NCBI GenBank assembly: GCA_028456385.1
Contig: JALNQF010000535.1
Coordinates: forward strand, 1-24,597
Length of the DNA stretch: 24,597 bases
Origin: Ophiosphaerella korrae
Taxonomy: Eukaryota > Ascomycota > Dothideomycetes > Pleosporales > Phaeosphaeriaceae
Reading direction: 5' to 3'
Below, one piece after another: positions 11,691 through 24,350 of the stretch. Numbering within the stretch: position 1 is the stretch's first letter; each line of letters starts with the position of its first letter. The position numbers and the translations under genes were made by a program. Below the pieces are notes generated by a model. The model ran no database searches. It worked only from the letters and a program-made list of their open reading frames with translations, and was not told the DNA's origin.

Positions 11691-12640
11691 TAACTAAGAA
11701 AGTTTAAAAGTATAGTAAATATAGAAAGTAATAAATAAATATTAAGTTAGTTAACTATTAGTAATCTAATTATAAGAGCTAGTAGAAGAAAAAAAGTATA
11801 AAATAAGAAAAAAAAAAAGTTATAAAACTAGTTTAGTTTAGAGTTACTTAAAAGTATACTATCTAAGTCTATTAGCTTAGTAAAAGTACTTATACTAGCT
11901 AGAAACTAAAAAAAGTCTAAAAATAAAAACTAAGAAAGTATATTAGAACTTTTATTATAATAAGTAATAGTAAAATAGCTTTTTAGCTCTAAGAAATAGT
12001 TTCTATATTATTAGAATAATATTTTATTAAATTATATACTAGCGAATATAAAGTAGATTAATATTATAACTAAATCTATTCTTAAGTTTTAAAAGATAAA
12101 TCCTTAGAAATCTAGTTAATAATAAGTATAGTAGCTACTCTAATACGTAGTTAGTATTATAGTAGTAAAAGTAGTATTATATATTTACTTTAGTATATAT
12201 ATACTTTAGGATTAAAAAGATATATTAAGAGTTACTAGCTAATTAGACGAAATACTTACTTAGATTTAAAAATATTAATATTTCTATTTCTAATAAAATT
12301 ATTAAATTTAAGTAATAATATTATATTACTACTCTAATACTTTAGTATATTAAAATAGAAAATAATACTATTCTTAGTTTTATTTTCTAATTTCTATAAA
12401 AAAAAAAATCTAAACTTATAAAATTTAAATAGATAGAATAAAATAATTAATAGTAATATTAAAAGAGTTAGTTTATAAAAAGAGATAAAAGTAAAAAAAA
12501 TAAAATAGCTTAATTTTCTTAAATAATAAGTTAAAATAAAAATAGAAATTATATATAGAGAAAGATTTAGTAAGAAAAGGAATTAAAAGACTATTATATA
12601 CTATTTTTTCTCTTTTAAGTTAAATTAAAGATATAAACTC
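11690..12640 (+). pseudogene. Purine-rich block, candidate plus-strand Lys-rich relic
   Basis: The plus strand turns A- and G-rich over about 950 bp, with several A runs of eight or more (for example near 11790-11818). In one plus frame 11777-11860 reads as a basic Lys/Glu/Tyr-rich peptide, but stops become frequent farther on. The bias is opposite to that of 8270-10450, so if both are coding relics they were transcribed divergently from the stretch between them. No family recognised; simple A-rich low-complexity DNA is an alternative. Confidence 0.25.
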
Positions 12641-13592
12641 TATATACTATAGTAATTATATATATATATATTAGCTAAGTAGAGTAAGTATTTAAACGTA
12701 GTAGAGTACTTATATAATAAAATACACTTAAAATATCTCTTTTATTACTTACTATAAAGTTAATATACTTATTATTTTCTTTAAGATATAGATCTTTTAT
12801 AATATAAAAGAAAAAAGTTAACTTATACTTAATAACTTTATAAAATATCTAGATTTTAAATAAAAGTTTTCTTTAGGCCCTAATTATAAATAATACTAAA
12901 ATAGGTTTATTTTAGAGTATACTTATTATAGTACTTTATAACTACTTTTAGCTTTACTTTAACTTTTTTTATAGCTTTATTATTTTAATACTTAAAGCTT
13001 TACTACTTTTCTATAGTATTTAGAGCTAGTCTTATAGTAAAACTAAACTTTTATAGTACTTTAAGTTTTTTAAAGTAGTAGTAAAGTAAAAAAGTATAGT
13101 ATTTCTTAGAGTTAAAAGTATAAAGAGAAAAGTAATAGTAATAATAATTTCTAGATATAACTCTAATTAGATATTTTCTTATACTTATACTTTAAAGTAA
13201 TAATTAAGTATAAAATAATTATTTATTTTAAAACTAAACTTTTTTCTTAGGAATTATATTACTTACTTTAAAGTCTCTAAATAAAAGCTTTTTAATAATA
13301 AGTAGCTTAGTAATACTTTTAAAAACTTTAATTTATTTTACTTAAATTTATACTCTTTAACTTAAAAGAAGTTAGTATAAAAAGTAACTTTTTAGTAATA
13401 TTATAGGTATCTAATTATATAGTATTAGGTATAAGTTATAAGCTTAGTACTTAAATTAAAAAAGAATAGAGAACTAGCTTAAGTTACTAGAAAGAGTAAG
13501 CTTATATAATTACTACTAAGGAATTTAGTATATTTATAAGAAGTAAATAAGGAAAAAAAAGTAATATAAATTAACTAGAAGCCTTTAATTTA
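12641..13592. other. RIP-saturated AT-rich block, no gene visible
   Basis: CA/TG is nearly absent (one CA near 12725). TAA/TAG occur in all frames, although the minus frame of the relic at 13593-13793 can be followed leftward to about 13390 with rising stop density. No motif recognised. Confidence 0.7.
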
Positions 13593-13793
13593 ATAATTAA
13601 AAAAATTCTTTTTAGAAACTTCTTTTTCTAAATTACTTATTACTACTATCTTAAGTAAGAGAGCTATAGACCTCCTAAAATTAAGTTAGTTAAAATTAGT
13701 TCGCTTAATTATTTTAACTATAGTTACGTTATATTTAGTAGCTTCTAAGTAAAGTTAACTAAAGCTTTCTTTTAAAAAAAATTTAATACTAGG
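13593..13793 (-). pseudogene. Possible minus-strand coding relic, family unknown
   Basis: One minus frame has only two stops, both TAA (complement of 13755-13757 and 13686-13688), in 67 codons, although TTA and CTA triplets are dense locally. The conceptual peptide is rich in Lys, Ile, Val and Asn and includes LEATKYNVTIVKIIKRTNF. Both stops are of the kind RIP makes from Gln or Trp codons. I do not recognise the peptide. The frame was chosen post hoc and could be a chance run. Confidence 0.27.
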
Positions 13794-14312
13794 TTTTTTT
13801 TACTATATTATAATATATTAATTATCTAAATAGATACTTTAAGTAAAAGTTATTAAGTTAAAAATAAAAGATAATTTTTAAAAGCTTTAGTAACATCTTT
13901 ATACTAAGTTAAAAAAAAAGATATACTATAATATTTAGCTATAAATAGTAGTAGATAAAAGTAGCTAAATTTTACTCTTAAAAGAAGTAAAATAAAGTAA
14001 GTATAGTAAAGAATTTAAACTACTACTTCTATATAATACTTTTAAAGAGTAAGTATTTCTATATTAAAATAAAGTATATATTACTATTACTATTACTAGA
14101 AATTAGTACTTACTTACTATAGAATATAGAAAGTAAATCTAATTTTAAATTATAAAGAATTTTCTTTTAATATATTAATATAGTAAGTAAATAAATTCTA
14201 AAAAAAAAATTACTTTAAAATTCTTAAAAAACTTATAAAAGAAAATTACTCTCTATTGTAGTATATTTTATAATACTATAAATACTTATACTTAATACTA
14301 GATATTCTATAA

Positions 14313-14555
14313 AAAGCTTATAAAGAGTTACTAGTACTATAAAAAGTACTAAATAAATACTTAGAAAAAGAAATAACTATAAAATAAGCTTAGGTTTTAT
14401 TTAAAGAAGAGAAATCTAGAAAATATATATAATATTATAATAATAAAGTATATTTTAAATATAAATCTTTTTACTCTTTATTATATCTATTTTATAGTAG
14501 CTATACTACTAGTAAAAAAAAAATTAAATATAGAAGTATATTATTATCTTTAAAT
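14313..14555 (+). pseudogene. Possible plus-strand coding relic, Lys/Glu/Leu-rich
   Basis: One plus frame carries four stops (14340, 14385, 14391, 14430; all TAA/TAG) in 81 codons, and its last 41 codons are open. The first part reads as a charged, Leu-spaced helix (AYKELL, LNKYLEKE, VLFKEEKSRKY) followed by an aromatic-rich stretch. It lies about 520 bp to the right of the minus-strand candidate at 13593-13793. No family recognised; evidence is stop depletion only and is weak. Confidence 0.25.
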
Positions 14556-17500
14556 TAATCTAGCTTTATTATATTAAAATACTAAAGATAATATTAGATA
14601 TATATATTATAGTCTATCTAACCTAGCTATATACTAGAGTAAAATTTATAGAAATATAAGTATATTTATAGGTTTTTAGACTTAAAGTTATTTTTTTCTA
14701 TTACTAAAATCTTTATTTTTTATTTAAACTCTATAGTCTATTCTCTAAATTCTTTTATATAAGTTTAAATATTATTAAAATATTTACTTTACTATAAGGA
14801 ATAATTAAAGGATTAGTAAATAGAGTAATATTACTTTATTTTTTCTTTAATTAAACTAACTTACTCTTTTAGCTTCTTTAGCCTATAAGCTACATCTAGA
14901 ACTTAGCTATTACTATCTAAATACTCTTTTACTTATTATACTTCTATTATAAGCTTAGTAATAAAATACTACTTTTTAGAGATTAGCTATATCTTATTAG
15001 CTAATCTAGTAAGTATATTTTAGTAAGCTATAATTATTTATACTAGTAATAGACTATCTAGTATTACTAAATAACTAAGTAAGTTACCTTTTTATAGCTA
15101 ACTAAGTATTAGTATATAAACTAAATTATATATAGAGTTAAAGAGTAACTATAAATTTTAGGTAATAGAAATCTATTAGAATATATTATCTATTTTATAA
15201 AGTAAGTAATTTTTTAAAGATATAATATTTATTTTAAGTAACTAGTTTATATCTTAAAGAGTATTTAATAGTAAAGCTTACTATAAACTTTAGAATTATA
15301 TTATAAGTATTAGTATTATTTATTTAAACTAGAAGTAAAATATTATAAGTTAGCTCTCTTTAAGTACTAGATAGTATAATAAAATAAAAAGAAATAGTAA
15401 GTACTAAGTACTTAGAAATATCTCTAGGCTTAAGCTATAGTAGTTTTATTTTATAACTCTAACTAGTTATAGTATAAAGTAGTACTTTAGGTTTTATTCT
15501 TACTACTAAGCTCTTACTTCTTAAAAAGTAACTTCTAATATAAATTATTTTATATAGCCTAAATAAAATATCTATACTACTATCTATTATTATTTAGTAC
15601 TAAATCTACTAACTCTTTAGTTTTTATTACAATTCTCTCTATAAATAATAGTATATCTTTATTCTATTTTATTTTAAGCTAAGTATATACTTTATCTATT
15701 TCTAGGTCTAGTTTTTCTTTAACTTTTATTAGATAGAGCTTTTTATATAAGTTTTTATACGTAATAAATTTATATAAGTAATTTTTATCTTAATAAAGCT
15801 TTTTAGAACTATTATTCTAAATAAAAATATCTTAGTTAATAGATATAATTAATAATAGATATATATTAGTAAATTTTATAATTATTTTATAGAGATCTCT
15901 TTATTAGATTATATAGTTTATAGTAGAGTTTAAAGTAATACTAAAGTAAAACTTTAATCTAAGCTATTTTTTAAGTTTAGATCTAAACTTATATAATTTA
16001 GAAATAAGCCTTCTCTTAAGTAGTAAAAAGAAGCTAACTTCTATATTATATAAAAATTTATAAAGTTAGAAAATACTTAAATACTTATAATAATAAATAA
16101 GTCTAAATAAGAGATTTAGTAAATATTGTAGTAATATACTATAACTACCTAGCTATAGGGCTAAGTAGCTAGTTATATATATATAAGCTATATTAACTTC
16201 TTATTATATAGTATATATAAGTAAAAGTAAAACTAGTTTCTTTAGTAGTTATAATAGTACTTTATACTTAGATAGAGTAAAAATTAAATACTTTATAACT
16301 AGATATTATAGAATAAGTTATCTTATAAGTAAATAAAGTACTACTTTTCTTTAAAGAATCTTTATAGCTATAGTATATTATAAATTATAAGAGAAAGTTT
16401 TAAGCTCTTTACTATATAGTAAATTAAAGAGAAAGTACTTTTATACCTATCTATTAATAAAAAGCTTCTAAAAAGTACTTTTTTTAGATTAACTTTATTA
16501 ATATTTATTTAACAATACTTTATTCTTTTAATATCTATTAAAAAACTAAAGATTTCTAAACTAAAGTTAAACTACTAGTTAATAAATAATTTTCTTTAGA
16601 TATAGCCTCTTAATTAACTTTTTAATATCTTAAGCTATAAAGTATAGTATCTATAAATACTTTACTATTAAGTTCTTTATTCTATTTAACTTTTATTTTA
16701 GAATATTTACTTAGATAAAAAAAGAGAACTTTTTATATTTTATAATAATAACTAGGTTTTTATAGACTAAAAACTAGTCTTTATTAATTAAAAGCTTTAT
16801 AATATTAGTAGAGTTATAGAAACTTATTATAGAGACTTTTATAGATTTTAATATATATTTATTACTTTATAATAAAAATACGTAGTGTATAAGTATATAT
16901 ATTATAATAAAAAATAATACTATATCTAATCTTTTTAAGTATATTAAATAATCTATACTTACTATAAAAAAGGTTTTAATAACTTAGTTAAGATAGCTAA
17001 TAAGTACTAGTCTTTATAGAAAAACTTAAATAGTATATAAATAATTATAATTACTTAATAATTTATACTCTAGAAGTATAAATAATACCTTACTACCTAA
17101 ACTTTACTAGATTCTAAGGTTAGTAAATTAGAAATAAAGATAGAGTAGCTTTAAACTAAAATTATAGAGCTAAAAAAAAGAAAAATTAATATATAAATTA
17201 TACTAGTATATACTACTAATATTATCTTTAACTTTAAGTAAAAACTTAGTAATTTTAAAAAGTTTAATTATATAGTAAATCTTTAAGAAATAAAGTTTAT
17301 ACTTATTAAAGAGTTTATACGTATTAATAAAAAGGAAAGAGATAATAGTATAAATAGAAAGAAATTAAGTAGTATAGTACTTCTTTTAAGAAAGGCTAGA
17401 AGAGAAAATATATTAGATATATTAGTATATAAAATTTTACCTTTAATATAATAGTATTTTACATTTCTATTTACTTTACTTTTATAGTTAGAATTATTTA

Positions 17501-18180
17501 TATTATTTTTAAAAGTAAGATTACTCTTTAATATAAGTATAAATATTACTATTTAGAACTCTCTCTATTCTAATATTAAGTAAGAGCCTTAAACTAGCTT
17601 AAAGTATAATTAGGCCTAACGTATAGTATATAAATATAGCTATAGTCTCTAGGAATATAAATAACTATATATTAATATAGTAATATACTTAAGTAGAAAT
17701 TAAGTAAAATTTTCCTAATTACTTCTTTTTATAAGTCTTTTCTAAGTAATACTATTACTATATAAATAACTAGTAAAATTAAGCTACTTATACTAACTAA
17801 AGATACTTATAAAAATTTAAGAAAGCTAAAGATAATACTTATACTAAATCTTTTATAGCTAATTAACTAGAAAATATATAAAAATAATAAACTAAAATAT
17901 AAGCTTAACTATAAAAGAAAAAGCTATTATATAAGCTATTAATTAAGGATATATATTATAGTAAAAGTAAGTTAACTTATTAAGTTTATTTAGTAAGTAT
18001 TTATAAACTTTTAAGAGTTATATAAAGAGATTAAAGTAGAATAAGAGTTATATAAGTAATAAGTTTTTTAAATTTAGGTTTAAAATTATAATTTACATTT
18101 AACTTTATACTCTTATATAGAGATAGTAAAAATAGGTATAATATAATATTAGTTAATAACTATTAATATTAATAAATTAA
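14556..18180. other. RIP-saturated AT-rich block, no gene visible
   Basis: About eight CA/TG steps in 3.6 kb by eye (near 14893, 15630, 16126, 16513, 16886, 17462 and 18095). Stops fill all frames. No recognisable transposon, RNA or gene motif. Confidence 0.8.
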
Positions 18181-18440
18181 TTAACTATAGTAATACTACT
18201 ATATATATTATTATACTAAGATACTACTTACTTTTATATAAGTAGAGCTTATTTAAGAACTTTAGTATTACTATTATACTTAATACTTTTAAGCTTATTG
18301 TTATACTATTAGTATACTACTCTTGTATATTATATTTTACTTTATAGTTACTATACCTATTATATTTATATTTTAGTATCTTTATTTTTGTTATTAGTAT
18401 TATTATTATTATACCTATTATTATTTTACTATTCTTATAG
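18181..18440. other. AT-rich stretch with an ATT-type microsatellite
   Basis: The segment is dominated by TA and ATT steps; 18391-18428 approximates a TTA/ATT trinucleotide repeat. Several TG steps survive close together (near 18299, 18325 and 18389). No gene signal. Confidence 0.6.
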
Positions 18441-20452
18441 CTTATAAATATTTAAAGTTTAAAAAATAGCTTTAGCTAAATCTTTAATTATATTAGTTAG
18501 CTTTATATTTAGTTTATAATACTTTACTTTAGCTAATAAAAGTATTAGTATAAACTACTATTTAAGCTATAAGCTTAACTTTTTTACTTTATTATATACG
18601 TAATTCTATAATTATTATATAAGCTAGAAAGCTTTAACTAAATTTATTTTTCTTAGATTAAAAGTACTAATTAGTATAGTAATATTATATAAATTATCTT
18701 CTACTAGCTTTTATAGAGCTAAGGATAGCTTATTAGTATAATTCTAAAACCTTAGTAATTAGAGAAATTTAATTTTTAAAGTTTATAGACTATATAAGGT
18801 CTAGTTTTTATAAATAGCTATAGTAATAATATATATTTCTAGTAGTTCTAACTACGTAGTAAAGGAAAGTAATTAAATAATTCTTTTTCTTATCTTATTT
18901 TTATTACTCTTAGCCTAATATTAAATACTTTAGGATTGTACTTTATAAGTCTAGAGTACTTAAAGCGTTTAATAAAAATAGTATCTTAGTATATCTTTAT
19001 TATATTATAAAAAGCTTATATTAAGTAGTTATATTTAGTAACTATATATTATACTATAATCTTATTATATAATCTTAATTTCTTTACTACTATATAAATA
19101 GTAGATAATTACTATACTTCTAATAATAAAAGATAACTATTTAGTTTCTCTTTACTATATACTACTACTACTATAAGTATAGTAATAGAAAAAAAATAGC
19201 TTATAGTTATTAACTATAGAATATATTAATAATAAGTATAATAGCTCTATCTTTACTTATTATTATTTTTATAGTACTATTAAATAACTTTATTACTATA
19301 CTAGATAAAGAAACTATATAGTAAGCTAAATTAAGTAAAGAGAAATTTATAAAGCTTAGAGTAGTCTTAGTTTTTATAATACTATCTTAGTTAGCTATCT
19401 CTAAGATAATTAAAGAGCTAGTAGTAGTAACTATATTACTTAAATTTCTTCCTAAAATAGGTTCTAATAACTATTAACTTTAAAGTAGCTATATTTAATA
19501 TACTTACCTAGTAATAGTAGAGTAAGCTTTCTATTTTCTATATTTAAGTAATTAGTAAAGAGTAGTAAGAAAAACTTAATAATAAGATTATTAAGCCTTT
19601 AACTAGTATTAATTATAATAGTTAGTAGCTTATTTATAGCGTAATTATACTTATTAACTACTATTTAACTATAAACTACTAAAGTAATAAAAAAAACAAA
19701 TTAAGTATTAAGATATATAATAGATAAGTATAGTTCTTTTAATTATAATTTAGTAAAGAATATAAAATAATTAGAATAGTAGCTTACTAGTAGCTTATAT
19801 AAATAAAAACTTTATACTATTTTATATTATTCTAAGAACTAGCTTAGTAAAGTACTAGTTATAGTACCTCTTTCTAATAGTATTTAAACTTATTATTAGT
19901 AGCTATACTATTAACTTAATACTCTTAAATTATAGGTAAAAACTACCTATAAAAGATAATAATTACTTAAACGTAGTAGTAATAATATTAGATATACTTA
20001 GTTTAGGTTATATTTAGTATTAATACTAAAAATATAGAGTAATTACAATCTCTACTAATACGTAATATAGAGTTAGAAGTTACTTACTCCTAATATATTT
20101 CTCTTTTTTTAGAAATATAATTACGTTTTAATATATAGTAGTTTTCTATAAATTAGATAAAATCTATTTTATTTTCTATATACTTATAGCTATAGTAGTA
20201 TAGTTAGATAGAAACTAAAATATATAGCTAAAGAAATAATTACTAAAATTAGAGAATAAAGCCTACTAATATAGAGAGCTAGGTATTAATATTATATTAA
20301 TTATAAGTATTTATAAAAAAAATAGAAGTTATTTTTATATAACTTTAGAGAAATTCTTATAAAAGATCTTATAAATTATAAGTATACTTAGTTAGTTACT
20401 TATATCTTTCTAATACTAGTAAATAGTAATTATATCCTAAGTATATTGTAAT
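18441..20452. other. RIP-saturated AT-rich block, no gene visible
   Basis: Composition as elsewhere, with CA/TG near 18936, 19696, 20045 and 20447 only. All frames contain frequent TAA/TAG. Nothing recognisable. Confidence 0.8.
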
Positions 20453-20853
20453 AGAGTTACCTAATATTAACTACAAGTAACTTTTTTCTTTAGTAGAAGT
20501 ATTAGTAGATTAGGAGTTAATAACTAAAGTATATATTATAATTAAGTAATAAACTTATAATAATAGAATAATTTACGCGATATTTATATATTATTGCTTT
20601 TAGTAAGAGATTAGATTACTAATACTACTCTAATAATATACGTAGCTACTACTATATACTTTTACTAATCTATTATATATAATTATAAATTACTTTAATC
20701 TATTATATATACTTATAAATTACTCTATATTAAGTATTTAGATTATAATTTACTTTCTAATCTAAGTTATTACTTTACTTATATTATACTTTATTAGTAC
20801 TAGAGTTAAAACTAATTAGTTTTATCTTAATTTCTTATATAATACCTATAATA
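20453..20853. repeat. LTR-like direct repeat, copy A (diverged)
   Basis: About 400 bp match copy B (21243-21653) along their whole length. The match is strongest at the right: AATCTAAGTTATTACTTTAC at 20759-20778 is shared exactly and most of the next 90 bp agrees. The left shares GTTAC, AGTTAATAA, TATAATTAAGTAATA and TAATAGAATAATT in the same order. Length and spacing suit a retrotransposon LTR, but the 390 bp between the copies is too short for a complete element, so these may be two solo LTRs or a tandem duplication. Differences include indels and A/T changes as well as C/T, so the copies diverged by more than RIP. Confidence 0.55.
20661..20720. repeat. 30-bp tandem duplication inside LTR-like copy A
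   Basis: Two adjacent 30-bp units (20661-20690, 20691-20720) share TAATCTATTATATATA and TTATAAAT in register. Copy B has unrelated hairpin sequence at the corresponding place, so the duplication is specific to copy A. Confidence 0.75.
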
Positions 20854-21242
20854 TATATAAACTAACTTCTTAAAAGTATAAAGAAAATAGATATATAATC
20901 TAGTTTAAAGTATACGTACTAAATTAAAAAGAAAAGAATAAAAAAAGCTAAAAGAGTTAATATAGTAAAGTAATTACTATAAAATATAATATTAAGCTAA
21001 ACTATAGTATAAGATACTATAAATAAAGAATTGTTATTTTTTTTAGATATACTTACTCTTAATTTACTTATATTTAAAGAGAAAATTTTAAAAAAATCTA
21101 GATTAGAAATAGTTTAATAGGAGAATTATATAAATAGTATTTTAGATTTAAGATAATATTATTTTATATACTATGCTCTAGGGCTTTCTATACTAGTATA
21201 TATATTCTAACTATAATATTAGTTTTAAAAGTCTTTTTATAA
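20854..21242. other. Spacer between the two LTR-like copies
   Basis: About 390 bp of A-rich RIP-type sequence with TG only near 21033 and 21174. Near 21135-21175 a plus frame reads Asp-Leu-Arg-stop-Tyr-Tyr-Phe-Ile, loosely like the D-I-R-Y-H-F motif near the end of Copia RNase H, but with an extra residue and no supporting context. I do not assign it. Confidence 0.5.
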
Positions 21243-21653
21243 TAAAGTTACTTATTATTAACTATTAGTAACTTCTAAGTAAAGGTATAAGTAAATTAAG
21301 AGTTAATAATAAAAGTATATCTTATAATTAAGTAATAGGCTATAAATAATAGAATAATTCTTATAATATTAATATTTTATTACTTGTAGTTAAAAATTCA
21401 ATTACTAATATTACTTTAATAATACTTATTAATATTAACTATATACTTATATTTATACGTAATCTATAGAATAAAGTAATAAATTATTAATTTATTACTT
21501 TATTATATAAATATATAGATTACTTATATTATATATCCTAATTATAAGCTATTTTTTAATCTAAGTTATTACTTTACTTATTTTATACTTTATTAGTCCT
21601 TAAGTTAAAACTAATTAGTTCTATCTTAATTTCTTTTATTACACCTATAATAC
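21243..21653. repeat. LTR-like direct repeat, copy B (diverged)
   Basis: Partner of copy A. Its right end reads TACACCTATAATA, followed by CTTTTACA at 21653-21660. An LTR ending in CA would put the true edge at 21660. CA and TG survive here a little more often (21384, 21399, 21642, 21659), which may mean later arrival or weaker RIP. The left edge is near the shared AAAGTTAC (21244-21251). Confidence 0.5.
21460..21522. repeat. Large inverted repeat (hairpin) inside LTR-like copy B
   Basis: Arms AATAAAGTAATAAATTA (21470-21486) and its exact complement (21488-21504) flank a single T. Outside them TAATCTATA (21460-21468) pairs with TATAGATTA (21514-21522). Together they make a 63-bp hairpin with a small internal bulge. 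The matching region of copy A lacks it. Confidence 0.85.
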
Positions 21654-21660
21654 TTTTACA

Positions 21661-24350
21661 AGATTATAATAATTTACTTTAAACTTAAGATTTAATATAG
21701 GTTTTAATATTAATTAGTTAGTTTTCTACTTATATAATAAAAGTTTAATACTTATTTTTAGCTTTTAGCTATTAGAGATACTTATAGTAATAAAATTATA
21801 TTAATAATAACTTTATTACTATAAAGTAGAATAGACTAAAGTAGTATATTATTTTTATTAATAAATATAAAAACTAATTATAAACTATAGGTTTTATATA
21901 CTACTTTATATAAAGAAAAGATTTTTCTCTTATTATAAATAACTACTTTATACTACGCCTCTATAGATATAGAATAAATAAGATATTACAAGTAGCTTAG
22001 TTAGCCTATTTAATAGTCTCTTCTTAGCTAAATTTACTACGTAAGTTATAGTATAAAGACCTACTAGCTTCTAACTATTATAATAATAGTTGTAGACCTT
22101 AATAATAATATTTTTAAAATTTTCTTATTACTTATTTTACTTTATATATTTTAAGTAAATAAGTAGCTTTAGATCTATACTTTTATAGTAATAGCGTAAT
22201 CTAGGTCTACTATATAGAGTATATTTATTTATTTTATTTTAATAGCTAAATAAGTATTATAAAAGAGTATATATAATAGCCTAGTAACTATTATTTAGAT
22301 TAATAATAGTAAGTATAAACCTTACTATTAAGTTATAAAAGAGTTAAGTAGTAGTAACTTATTTAAAATACTAGTTTATAAACTATATAGTAAGAAAGTA
22401 AATCTTAATTTAATATTAGATATAAGAAAATATACTAATTAAATAGAACTCTAAATTAGCCTCTAGTATAAATCTCTATTATAGTCTATATTCTACTTAA
22501 AAATAGTTATAGTAAGTACTACTAGTTCTAATTTAAAAAAAAAACCTTCTATATTTAGCTACTATAAAAGCTTTATATAAAGCTAAAAAATACTACTAAC
22601 TAACTATTAGTTTTATTAATTATAAAGTATTATAACTATACTTACTAGCTTAGTATTTCTATATAAAGTAGTAAAACTACTTTTCTAAAATTAAATAAGA
22701 TTTAGATACCTATTAACTATATACTATACTTTAATATATAGTAGCTAAGTCTATTCTTACTAATTAGTAATATAAAAAAGTTAAATACGCTTTAAATATT
22801 ATTTAGATTAAAGAGGCTCTAGAAGTTTATAATTAAATAAAACCTAAGTAAAGTATACTTCTATCTTAATTAATTTAGTATCTATAATAGCTATCTAATA
22901 CTCTTTATAGATAAGAATATACCTAATTATATATTAGGTAAAAAGAATATAAAAGTTATTAAGTACTATAAAATTATAAGATAACTTTTTTAATAGTCTA
23001 GAAATACTACTATAGTTAATATATATACTAATCTACTATTTTCTTTTATAGGAAATTTTTACTTCTTTACTACTAATACTAGTAGCTTTAAATAAATTAT
23101 ATTCTACTTAGCTATATAGCTAGTAAGAGGCTATTTATTAGCTTTTATAAAAAGTATACTCTTAAGTATAGTTATAGTTACTAATAAGGTTATTCTAAGA
23201 GTAAAAATTAAAGAAGATACTAGAAAAGCTTTTCTATAAATACTAAGAGAATAAATAATAAAAGATTTACTTAAGTAGATATTAGTAATTAATATAGTTA
23301 CTTTTTTTTCTAACTAGTACTATATCTATTAATACTTAATATTAGTATATAAATAAGTAACTTATAAAAAAATCTAATTAAGTATAAAAATATAAAAAAG
23401 AAATATAAACTCTTTTCTTTATAATCTATTTTACTACTCTCTTTAAATAAATTAGTAGGTATTTTCTAGAATCTATGTATAAGCTATTTAATTTTATTAA
23501 AGTATTATAGGCTTAAAACCTAGTAGTATTAACTTTAGATAAGTATCTTTTAAACTTCTTAAAATATATTACGTTCTCTAATTTACTACTAGAATTTATA
23601 GTACTATCTATTACTTTAACTTTTTTTCTAGATAGTTACTTTCTTAATACGTATAGTAAGTACTACTTATACTAAGAATCTAACTAATTTAACTTTATTA
23701 TAGCTTTTAAACCTAAGAAAGTCTTTAATATACTTTATAAAGATATTTTCTATAGAGTAATTAAAGCCTAGACTATTACTTTTAAATAGTCTAATAATAT
23801 TATTTTATAAAGTAGCTTTATTAATATAGTTAAAAATAACTTTATTTACTACTCTAAATAATTTATTTCTAGTAGTAAAAAATCTAAACTTAAAATTTAT
23901 AGAAGTAACTTTATATACTTCTAATATAGATAGTATAATATTAAAAGTAGTAGTATATATTTATACTATCTATATAAGAGGCTATAGTATTATTTACTAT
24001 ATAAGTACTATATTTATAACAATTATATTATAGTATTTAAAAATTATTATAAAGATAACTTTTATATCTTTATAGTTTACTATTACTTTTTCTATTATTA
24101 GAAGATACTAACTAATATAACTATAAAGATAACTCTTTTAACTACTAAAGTAAGAGTTTTATATATTAATAAAAGAAATATTTATAGTATAATAATTTTA
24201 AAAGTAATAAAGCTAATTTAAAACTACTTTTATCTAATTCTACTTTAAAGGTATATTATAGTACGTTTTAAGGTTAGTATAAGTAAGTCTTCTAGTACTA
24301 GCCTTAAGTAGAACTAACTTCTAAAAGTATAATTATTATAATTAATTACT
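21661..24350. other. RIP-saturated AT-rich block, no gene visible
   Basis: About five CA/TG steps in 2.7 kb (near 21989, 22092, 23476 and 24020). Stops fill all frames and no motif is recognisable. The block ends in the transition to the right-hand unmutated island. Confidence 0.8.

Noticed and set aside
18391..18428. ATT microsatellite as a functional element
   Set aside because: Imperfect low-complexity repeat of the kind expected in such AT-rich DNA.
21135..21175. Copia RNase H end motif before LTR-like copy B
   Set aside because: The D-L-R-x-Y-Y-F resemblance has one residue too many, stands alone, and the spacer is too short to hold a pol gene.
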